Positions 43,859 through 50,345 of a stretch of 50,345 nucleotides of DNA are shown one piece after another. The stretch comes from Sulfobacillus benefaciens. GTDB lineage: Bacteria > Bacillota > Sulfobacillia > Sulfobacillales > Sulfobacillaceae. The translations under genes were made by a program, and so were the position numbers. Every line of letters begins with the position of its first letter. The first letter of the stretch is position 1. The DNA is taken from NCBI GenBank assembly GCA_003023725.1, contig PXYT01000022.1, forward strand, positions 1-50,345. The letters are read 5' to 3'. The notes under the pieces were generated by a model. The model had not been told where the DNA came from. It was given only the letters and a program-made list of their open reading frames with translations, and did not search any database.

Positions 43859-43915
43859 ATCTCTTAGCCATGGGAAAACACCCCAGATTGGTTCAGATGG
43901 CTACCGTAAAATGTC

Positions 43916-43962
43916 AGGACGTTCGCCCCCGGAAGTTTTTGGGGTCCGGGGGCGAACGTCCT
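43916..43962. terminator. Perfect 17-bp stem, bidirectional terminator
   Basis: AGGACGTTCGCCCCCGG (43916-43932) is perfectly complementary to CCGGGGGCGAACGTCCT (43946-43962) around a 13-base loop. It sits between convergent genes: zwf ends at 43858 on the plus strand and the S53 protease ends at 43991 on the minus strand. There is no long T-run on either side. Confidence 0.75.
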
Positions 43963-43990
43963 TCAAGTTGCGCCTCAGCCAGCCAGTGGC

Positions 43991-46900
43991 TTAGGAGACA
44001 GTGACCGATTGAGAAGCTGTGACGGCAAACTGACTCGTAGCGGGTGCGTAAGGGTCCTTGGCAAATACGACGATCGTATAGGTACCGCTATGAGACGGAG
44101 TAAACTGATAGGTTCCCCCTCCATAGGCACCACTTTGCGACCATTGCCCGTCAGGGGACTTGATCCAAAACTGATAGACGGGATTGGTGAGACCGTGGGC
44201 CGTCGCGTTAAGCGCCAACACGTGACCCAGAGTCAGGGTGGAGGGAGCGGTTAATGAGACCTGACTGCCCACGTTTAAGACTGTCGTGTAATAATACGCC
44301 TGGCTAAAAGCATGATGGTCATACTGGTTTTTGTCGAGTGCATAGACTGCGACGGCATAGGAACCGGACGTGAGGTCTTTTAACGTGAGACGGGAATTTG
44401 TTGAATAGTTCTGCACCATGGTCCAGCGGTTATTGGGTCCGTGGACCCAATACTGATATAAAGGAATCCCCGAGGGATCTGTGGCCTGGGCGCTGAAGGT
44501 AACACTCGTTCCGGGATTTTGAAAGATTTGGGGAGCCGAAACACTGAGCGCGGAGACCATCGGTTTGCCTGTCGGAGCCGCAACGGAAATGGAGCCGTTC
44601 GTGACAAGTGATGAGGCGCTCAGGCCCTTTACGAAGACTTGGATGGAGTAAGTGCCCGGAACCTGGGGCGTAAACTGAATCGAGCTATTCGTAGAATAAG
44701 GACCTAGATTGGTCCAAGATTGGGTTGCCGGATCTTTGACCCAGAACTGGTATTGTAAACCGGATGAACTCACAGAGGCATTGGCGGTCATGGTAACGGA
44801 CTCTCCCACAGTCGCTGGCGACGGAGTGACACTGAGAGTGACAGGATTTGTGACGTTAACGGGATTCGATGTGACTTGCAGGCCCGTTTGGAGAGGGTCC
44901 TTCACCGTGACGCTCTGGGATCCAGTCTGTTCAAAGACGACGTTGAAAATAGCCTGTCCATCCGAAAAATGCAGCTGTGATGATGAGGGTAGCTCAGCAG
45001 TGGGATCCGAACTGGACAGCGTGACAGGGCCGGTGAAATAGGGGTCCGGATTGCCGTTTGCAGTGAGAGCCGTTAGAGTAAACGGCACTTTGGATCCCAC
45101 AGTGGCCGAGCTGACGACCGGAGTCAACGAGACACTTTTCACGCTCTGGGGATGCCACAAAGACGCCAGCTGATCCCAGTTTGGTGCTCCCAGACCTGTG
45201 ACGGGATTCCAAGAACCATCCTGTGACGAAGTAACTTGATAGTATCCGTTGCTTCCCCATTGCGCCTGCAGAAAATCGGAGGGGTGAGTGCTCGCCGCCT
45301 GGAACAGCAGGGGATTGATGTTACCCATCCCCGAGCTCTGGACCTGATTGACTGCTTCCAAATCGGCCAGCCATCCTGCACTTAGAGGAGCGGCAAGGCT
45401 GGTTCCGCCAAATTGTGCCGGTTGTCCGTTTATAATACCCTGCATAGCCGGCATTCCGGCGAGAGAGGCGATGTCAGGGACCCCGATGCCCGGTGCGCCG
45501 GCGGGAAGGTGCCCTTGTTGCCATGAGGGTACGGGATTGGAGCCGAAGCCGCCGCTTGAGGCGGCATTTTTCTGTAAGTACGACTCTAGGACCGGGGAAG
45601 GCAAGGCGTTTAAATAGTCTCCGCCCCAGGATTTCAAGATCGTCGGGCCCGATAGGCTGGTCATCGTCCCGGCGTTGTTAAAAGTGGCGGTGGCCGCCAT
45701 ATCCAGACCGCCCACGGTTAGGATGCCGGGCTGGCTGTCGGTGGAGGGAACACCCAACTGGCCGCCGGTTCCGCCATAGGCTCCCTGATCGCCGCTCGCA
45801 AACACCAGCGTAATGCCTTCGGCTGTGCAGGCATCCACCAATGTGCTTAGCACAGCCACATTCTCTCCCGAAAAACCGTAGCTGACGGTTGCGATTTTGA
45901 TTGTGCTTTGCTGAGACAACATTGTTAAGAAGGATAGCAGTGGGTCTGCGGCACTTGTGGGATAGATCTCATCGGTAATGGGGGCGCTGGGCGCGACGGA
46001 ACTGACGGCTTGAACATCCAAGTTGGATTCCAAGGCTGTGGCGGCGTCCGTGCTTCCCGGCTGGGCACCGTCCTGGTATTGAATCTGAAGGTGGGGCATG
46101 GGTAAGCCTTCCTGATTCATGAGCGTGGATAAATCACTGAGGCTGGGGGCCTGGCCCAAAGAAAAAATCGCAATGGGAGCTGCAGCCTGTTTCAGTGCGG
46201 CTTGGTATAAGCTCTGAGCGCCCAGCAGTTGACTAATCTCGGAGCCGTTGAGTGGGAATAAGGCGGTGGCGGTGCCTGTAAAAGGGGGAAGGGAGAAACT
46301 GACGGTAGACCGGGTGCCATTTGCTAACGTCACCTGGGCACTGAGTGTGTCCGCCTTCTGGGTGGGTCCGAAGCCGACAAGTCCCAGTTGCCACAGCGTT
46401 CCCTGACTGCCTGGGAACGGCTGACCCTCTCCGTAGTAACCGATATTGTTAAGGGTATCCGAAATCGATTGGACAGATTGGATAGCCAGTGGGGTTCCGG
46501 AAGGGGTTTGGGCAGAGATCACCAGATTAAACGGCAGTCCCGACGGCAGTGGGCTCGTAATGCCGGGATTAAAACTCATAACGCGAAAAATATCTCCATT
46601 GGCAGCGGTTGTGACGCTGCTTTGAGTGGGAGATTGACGAAAGTTGTTCACAGACAACGGGGCAGTCGACGTGGCATTGACCGTAACGCCGAGGGTGTTT
46701 AGGGGCTGCAAACGGTGCGACACTCCGCGATGCTGCGATGCGGGCTGGATGTGCACAGGATTTAGACCCGCCACGGCATATAAAGCACTGGTTACCGGGA
46801 TTTTGAAGGATTGGGGATTGCCGGTGGCTACTTCCATGGAAAAGGCGGATTCGCCGAGAATTTTCCACCCGGCGTCTTTAATCGCCGCCCTGGCTTGGCT

Positions 46901-47254
46901 CATTAACGTTTTGGTTGGTCCAAATCGTGCGTCCACTTGTTTCGGGGTGAGGAAATGGTGAAATAACGGAGAACCCGGAGTGTTGACGGCACGAGCGTAA
47001 GACTGAAGCTGCGCCACACGCTGCGACGAATCGACAATAATGGTAAGCTTTTCGGGCCTTGGGTCATTATGCACTTGTTTCAAAGCTCCCATTTGACTCC
47101 GGTACAGGGGAGTAGCCGGCAGGGAAGTTTGGGGCAAACGATTCCATAAGACGGCATAGGCGGTTGGCGGCACTGCGGCTTGCGCCGATAAGGGGGAGAG
47201 GAATGGGGTTAACAGTGCGGCCGAAGCCAGAACCGATGAGACCACTTTCTTCAC
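43991..47254 (-). CDS. Large S53 acid protease with C-terminal Ig-like and YQFW repeats
   Basis: Secreted precursor (1087 aa). The order is signal peptide (LASAALLTPFLSPLSAQAA), pro-kumamolisin activation domain (about 45-190), a linker or inserted region (about 200-330), the catalytic domain with Glu409 and Asp413 (ALESNLDVQ), SGDQGAYGGTGG and Ser619 (FGGTSLAAP) and calcium-site TGLGAPNWD, then an Ig-like domain (about 705-800) and three YQFW-type repeats to the C-terminus. The start is GTG 47254, after AAAGGAGAAAG. The repeats probably bind substrate or cell surface, which is inference. Confidence 0.92.
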   Translation of the reverse strand: MKKVVSSVLASAALLTPFLSPLSAQAAVPPTAYAVLWNRLPQTSLPATPLYRSQMGALKQVHNDPRPEKLTIIVDSSQRVAQLQSYARAVNTPGSPLFHHFLTPKQVDARFGPTKTLMSQARAAIKDAGWKILGESAFSMEVATGNPQSFKIPVTSALYAVAGLNPVHIQPASQHRGVSHRLQPLNTLGVTVNATSTAPLSVNNFRQSPTQSSVTTAANGDIFRVMSFNPGITSPLPSGLPFNLVISAQTPSGTPLAIQSVQSISDTLNNIGYYGEGQPFPGSQGTLWQLGLVGFGPTQKADTLSAQVTLANGTRSTVSFSLPPFTGTATALFPLNGSEISQLLGAQSLYQAALKQAAAPIAIFSLGQAPSLSDLSTLMNQEGLPMPHLQIQYQDGAQPGSTDAATALESNLDVQAVSSVAPSAPITDEIYPTSAADPLLSFLTMLSQQSTIKIATVSYGFSGENVAVLSTLVDACTAEGITLVFASGDQGAYGGTGGQLGVPSTDSQPGILTVGGLDMAATATFNNAGTMTSLSGPTILKSWGGDYLNALPSPVLESYLQKNAASSGGFGSNPVPSWQQGHLPAGAPGIGVPDIASLAGMPAMQGIINGQPAQFGGTSLAAPLSAGWLADLEAVNQVQSSGMGNINPLLFQAASTHPSDFLQAQWGSNGYYQVTSSQDGSWNPVTGLGAPNWDQLASLWHPQSVKSVSLTPVVSSATVGSKVPFTLTALTANGNPDPYFTGPVTLSSSDPTAELPSSSQLHFSDGQAIFNVVFEQTGSQSVTVKDPLQTGLQVTSNPVNVTNPVTLSVTPSPATVGESVTMTANASVSSSGLQYQFWVKDPATQSWTNLGPYSTNSSIQFTPQVPGTYSIQVFVKGLSASSLVTNGSISVAAPTGKPMVSALSVSAPQIFQNPGTSVTFSAQATDPSGIPLYQYWVHGPNNRWTMVQNYSTNSRLTLKDLTSGSYAVAVYALDKNQYDHHAFSQAYYYTTVLNVGSQVSLTAPSTLTLGHVLALNATAHGLTNPVYQFWIKSPDGQWSQSGAYGGGTYQFTPSHSGTYTIVVFAKDPYAPATSQFAVTASQSVTVS

Positions 47255-47486
47255 GGTGAACTTTCTCCTTTTTTCGATACATTAGTTTTCCTGTTATGGA
47301 AAATATTCGCGATTATAGGCGAAAAGTCCTTTTCATCGGCTTAGAAAAGTTTTATTAACCCGAAATCCGACACGAGATTTCGAAAACTCCAGCCGGTAGA
47401 CAAAGTCATGCCCTTAGGTTAACATCTCAAATGAGTTATTTTTTGGATATGATTGCAGTTTGTGTAAATTCTTTTTGGAGGTATTT
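47255..47486. other. Divergent intergenic region
   Basis: Shared control region between the S53 protease and the TPR lipoprotein. A TATGAT-like -10 lies near 47446-47451 towards the lipoprotein, but no well-spaced -35 was found. No gene is supported. Confidence 0.3.
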
Positions 47487-48083
47487 ATGAAAACGTGGCA
47501 TAGCGTTACCGTCGCCGTCTTATCGGCTGGGCTTGTTGCAGGATGCGGACAATCGCAAGCGAGTGGCCATGCAAAGGCGGCAAAGTCTACCCAGGCGACG
47601 TCACAAAGCGCTTCTTCGGCGTCACCCACCCGGGTTTTCCGGCTGGGTACGGCACCATACCGAGGGCAAAAAAATCTTCAAAAATATGAAACCGAGGCCA
47701 AGGTCCACTCCGGTAGTTATCAGGCACAAATTTATGCGGGTACAGCTGCGAGCGTTAATAACCAGCCGAGTCTGGCTATCCAGTACTGGAAAAAGGCAAT
47801 TCAAGTCGATCCTCATAAAGGGAATGCTTACGAATACATTGGAAACATCTACCTTGAAGACTACAACAATCCCCAAGAGGCCCTGGTCTGGTATAAGAAG
47901 GCTATTACTTATGGCCCTTCCTACAACTTCGGATGGTACCGCGTGGTTCAACTGGAAGTTCATTTCGGGCATATGACAGCAGCCAAAAAATACGCGGCTG
48001 AAGCAGCCAAAGTTTTGCCTGCCGGAAACAAGATCCTAAAGGATCTTGAAAAATTTGTTGCGCCGAAAACTCCTAAAAGCTAG
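47487..48083 (+). CDS. TPR-containing lipoprotein
   Basis: Exported lipoprotein (198 aa). The signal MKTWHSVTVAVLSAGLVAGC ends in a lipobox L-V-A-G-C, with Cys at about residue 20. A Ser/Ala/Gln linker follows, then TPR-like helices (YAGTAASVNNQPSLAIQYWKKAIQVDP, YIGNIYLEDYNNPQEAL, KKAITYG). TGGAGG precedes ATG 47487, eight bases before it; the longer frame adds nine residues before the signal and is unlikely. TPR lipoproteins serve as scaffolds at the outer side of the membrane. No partner is evident; the divergent neighbour is the S53 protease. Confidence 0.8.
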   Translation: MKTWHSVTVAVLSAGLVAGCGQSQASGHAKAAKSTQATSQSASSASPTRVFRLGTAPYRGQKNLQKYETEAKVHSGSYQAQIYAGTAASVNNQPSLAIQYWKKAIQVDPHKGNAYEYIGNIYLEDYNNPQEALVWYKKAITYGPSYNFGWYRVVQLEVHFGHMTAAKKYAAEAAKVLPAGNKILKDLEKFVAPKTPKS

Positions 48084-48164
48084 GTTAGCGAGAGAATGCC
48101 AGTCCGGCCAATATAGTTGTTCGGGAAGCCTGGCGGTATTGAAGGGGAAATTGAGGGAATGCGG

Positions 48165-48213
48165 GGCCTGGGGAAGAGCGGATACGTTGAAAGAAGTGGT
48201 CTTCTCCAGGCCC
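48165..48213. terminator. Strong hairpin between convergent genes
   Basis: GGGCCTGGGGAAGA (48165-48178) pairs along its whole length with TCTTCTCCAGGCCC (48200-48213), with one G-U pair and a 21-base loop. It lies between the lipoprotein (ends 48083) and the minus-strand methyltransferase (ends 48272), so it could serve both. T-runs are poor. Confidence 0.55.
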
Positions 48214-48271
48214 TGGGGCTTAGGGTTTGGCTTGGTGTTAACACACCTGAGCAAATCAATCGCCTATAGGC

Positions 48272-49435
48272 CTATTCAGAGTTTGAGGACCGATGACGGA
48301 GTTTTATCATGGTTCTGCGCATACGTTTGAGTAATGGTCCCAATCCTGGGCTGTCCATAGTACGCCAGTATCGTTTAATCAGTCTCCAAGACCTGGATTG
48401 GTAAACGACGTTAAGTTCTGTTTCCAGTTCGGCAATTCGCTGACGGAGAGGGTTAATTTCTTGAACCGTGGCCTCGAGGTTGTCAAGGCGCTCCAGCCGT
48501 TCCCTATATGATTCATGCATCGTCAACAGCGTATCCGAAATAATGCCGACATCACGGTTGGCTTGGTCCAGCTGAGCCTGTAAAGTCCGGATGGTGTCCT
48601 GGGATTCATTCAGCGTTTTCTGCAGTCCGGCGATTTCTATTTGCCGCCTGTCCTCTTCTTCCTGTTTCATCTGCAACTGCCATTGTAAGTGGCCGGAACG
48701 ATCCCACAGTTCCGTGAGAATACGGCGCTCATACTCGACGCACACGCTGGCCAGGGAATGCTCAAGAGGGGCATTGCTGGCTTGGGCAATAAGAGTCAGA
48801 CGGGTAACCGTGTCGAGCGGCGCCGGCACCGAACTACCACTTAGAATTTTTATCCCGTATCCACGGAAAGACGTGGTGTCCCGCGACCAGATAAGGCTCG
48901 CGGCATTGACTTCCTGGGAATACAGTTCGCTGAAGGCAAAATTTTGGTCTAAGAGCCATCGCAATTCCGTTTCTGTGAGTTCCCCCGTGTGGTATGGGTT
49001 TTTTTCCGGAAAGTTTTTCGTGCGATCGTGATCTGGGGTCGACATCAAAAACAGACCGTTCGGCTTCAAAATCCGCTGAATTTCGCGGATCAGTGATTGC
49101 TGTTGATCCTGGGCGATATGTTCAATGACCTCAAAAAGCACAACGGCATCAAAACTTTTTTCCTCAAAGCAATGCTGTTGCAATTCTCCCGAGATGAAGG
49201 TCAAATTGGGACGATGGTACTGCAATTGCGCGGCTTCCACAGCCTGAGAATCGATATCAATGCCGGTGACATGTTCGGCATACCCTGCCAAATAATTAGA
49301 GCCGTACGCGGTTCCGATTCCCAAATCGAGAACACGAAGACCTTTCACTAATTCAGCGGCCACCTGGTAACGGTGCCAGTGAAATAATAGCTCAATATAA
49401 TCATGAGACCCTGGCGATAAGCGTTCTTCGACCAT
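48272..49435 (-). CDS. SAM-dependent methyltransferase with C-terminal coiled coil
   Basis: Class I methyltransferase fold (387 aa) at about residues 10-200: the SAM-binding motif VLDLGIGTAYGS, GIDIDSQAVEAA, VLFEVIEHIAQD and LKPNGLFLMSTPDHDR. It is followed by a long coiled coil (about 230-345) rich in Gln, Glu and Leu (SQDTIRTLQAQLDQANRD) and a basic tail. This layout resembles proteins acting on surface polysaccharides. The start is ATG 49435 after GAGGAGG; the longer frame to 49456 adds seven residues. It may work with the glycosyltransferase fusion. Confidence 0.82.
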   Translation of the reverse strand: MVEERLSPGSHDYIELLFHWHRYQVAAELVKGLRVLDLGIGTAYGSNYLAGYAEHVTGIDIDSQAVEAAQLQYHRPNLTFISGELQQHCFEEKSFDAVVLFEVIEHIAQDQQQSLIREIQRILKPNGLFLMSTPDHDRTKNFPEKNPYHTGELTETELRWLLDQNFAFSELYSQEVNAASLIWSRDTTSFRGYGIKILSGSSVPAPLDTVTRLTLIAQASNAPLEHSLASVCVEYERRILTELWDRSGHLQWQLQMKQEEEDRRQIEIAGLQKTLNESQDTIRTLQAQLDQANRDVGIISDTLLTMHESYRERLERLDNLEATVQEINPLRQRIAELETELNVVYQSRSWRLIKRYWRTMDSPGLGPLLKRMRRTMIKLRHRSSNSE

Positions 49436-49559
49436 AAGACCTCCTCGTGTGTGCACCTTTTAGACTATACGAAAGGCGGTGGATATCGTCAAATTTTTCG
49501 CTACCATCCCCTTCGTTTTGCCTTGATGACGATAATTCACGTAAGAAAGGACGATCTTA

Positions 49560-49724
49560 ATGTCTCAGAATGTGGTGCGTTTTCTTGCGGAACTCGATAT
49601 CGATGAAGAAAAATGGCATGCCACGCGCCCTGTTTGTGGAGAACGATGGGAAATCCAGGACGGCGAAACCGATACCGATTTCATCGATTCTCTGGTGCTT
49701 CACATTGGGACGTGTGGTATGTAA
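49560..49724 (+). CDS. Small acidic protein (54 aa), possibly the first half of a frameshifted gene
   Basis: Begins MSQNVVRFLAELDIDEEKW and contains a DGETDTDFIDS stretch; AAAGGA lies nine bases before the ATG. It ends CGM* at 49724, but another frame continues with well-formed protein (WYVIDVVVDPILSWHVLGEL, then the Cys-rich FLHLGYCGCGRLTVFCP) to 49876. The two parts together would make a protein of about 105 aa. Either two genes or one gene with a frameshift near 49700-49720. No family is recognised. Confidence 0.45.
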   Translation: MSQNVVRFLAELDIDEEKWHATRPVCGERWEIQDGETDTDFIDSLVLHIGTCGM

Positions 49725-49876
49725 TCGATGTGGTCGTCGATCCGATTCTGTCCTGGCACGTCTTGGGTGAGCTGGACCGCGACGGGGCTCCGGCATCTGT
49801 TTCCGGCGGATCTCGTTTCTTGCATCTTGGATATTGTGGATGCGGTCGATTGACCGTGTTCTGTCCCAAATTTTAA

Positions 49877-50154
49877 TGAAAAGGCGATGATAGTTATGTC
49901 TAACCCCATCCTATCTCTCGAAAATGTCAAAACGGGCATTGGCGCCGGCCAAATCTGCGGGAAGTCATCTCGGTTCATCCTCAACCAAAAGGCGTGAAAA
50001 AGGGCGGGATGAAGAGGAACGGACAATGGCGGCATAGGCCCCGAATTGCGTTATGCTGGTATTGTCGGCAGGGGCTTTGCTTCCGGGCGGTTCCATGCTC
50101 TATGCCGCCCGCTTTCCTGAAGAATGCCCGGAGATGGCAAGCGCTTAGCTCAAT
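49877..50154. other. Gap to the right repeat, no supported gene
   Basis: A 33-codon frame at 49896 (MSNPILSLENVKTG) and other short frames occur, none with a good ribosome binding site or motif. The right inverted repeat follows. Confidence 0.35.
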
Positions 50155-50159
50155 GAGCC

Positions 50160-50230
50160 TTTTCCGCTGGGCGGAAAATTCAGGCTGTGGATAACTTTTT
50201 TATGGCATTATATGCCAGATATGAGTCGTG
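50160..50230 (-). repeat. Right copy of the 71-bp structured inverted repeat
   Basis: Reverse complement of the left copy (24-94) with 67 of 71 bases matching. It has the same three parts in mirror order: hairpin TTTTCCGC-TGG-GCGGAAAA (50160-50178), DnaA-box-like TGTGGATAA (50186-50194, perfect on the opposite strand) and hairpin TGGCAT-TAT-ATGCCA (50203-50217). Differences fall in loops or in single positions outside the stems. The flanking 115 bases to the window end show no gene. Confidence 0.85.
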
Positions 50231-50345
50231 CTGTACAGGACAACAAGGCTTGCCCGGGACGCGTAGGCCGCGGCGATCGCTGACCACCCAGGCCCAAATT
50301 CCGGTGCCCGGCGCCGGTTTTTTGTCAGACCGTGAAAATTGGTGT

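Noticed and set aside
1-50345. CRISPR array, tRNA and rRNA genes
   Set aside because: No regularly spaced direct repeats were seen, and no tRNA cloverleaf or rRNA stretch was recognised by eye.

Overview
The window looks like chromosomal DNA of an acidophilic, moderately GC-rich Firmicute, most likely a Sulfobacillus-type organism. This is inferred from gene content: two secreted acid proteases of the S53 (sedolisin/kumamolisin) family, an aerobic CO-dehydrogenase-like (cox) operon, a GH15 glycosidase beside glucose-6-phosphate dehydrogenase, and strong AGGAGG-type ribosome binding sites with some GTG/TTG starts. I saw no rRNA, tRNA or CRISPR array. The two edges of the window carry the same ~71-bp repeat in opposite orientation (24-94 and 50160-50230, 4 mismatches), so the whole region lies between inverted copies of a structured repeat.

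Layout. 575-5759: a complete urease operon ureABCEFGD, with stop/start overlaps at five of its six junctions or tight spacing, facing a convergent PucR-type regulator (5788-7422). 7423-13600: a loose region with small membrane proteins, a PsiE-like protein, a rhomboid-like protein without the expected active-site serine, a GNAT acetyltransferase, decayed coding remnants, a Trp-rich secreted protein and a cyclic-di-AMP receptor-like protein. 13833-17368: a heterodimeric ABC exporter pair. 18106-19920: an S53 protease. 20400-22315: an ISAs1-type insertion sequence whose transposase carries an N-terminal DruA-like (DUF4338) domain and is broken by an in-frame TGA. 22545-23150: an MDR-type quinone oxidoreductase pseudogene. 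23207-24774: Nudix hydrolase plus metallo-beta-lactamase-fold hydrolase. 25331-32796: cox operon, order S-L-M-D-E-G-F, with a form II large subunit, a good sigma-A-type promoter and an XdhC/CoxI-type maturation factor.

33610-34641 encodes a secreted protein with the same YQFW-type repeats that end the large S53 protease at 43991-47254. 34647-36704 is a GT4-GT2 glycosyltransferase fusion. 37092-38451 is a probable nickel transporter with a Fur-family regulator; the control region holds TTGCGA-N5-TTGCAA, one base from the Nur box known in actinobacteria, which suggests that nickel supply to the urease is controlled here. Then follow an APC permease, GH15-zwf, the second S53 protease, a TPR lipoprotein, a methyltransferase with a coiled-coil tail, and a small frameshifted-looking locus.

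The most interesting points are the inverted structured repeats at both ends, the DruA-ISAs1 fusion, the candidate Nur box, the YQFW repeat family shared by a protease and a stand-alone secreted protein, and the rhomboid fold lacking its serine. Starts were moved from the longest reading frame where a ribosome binding site, gene overlap or domain border supported it.
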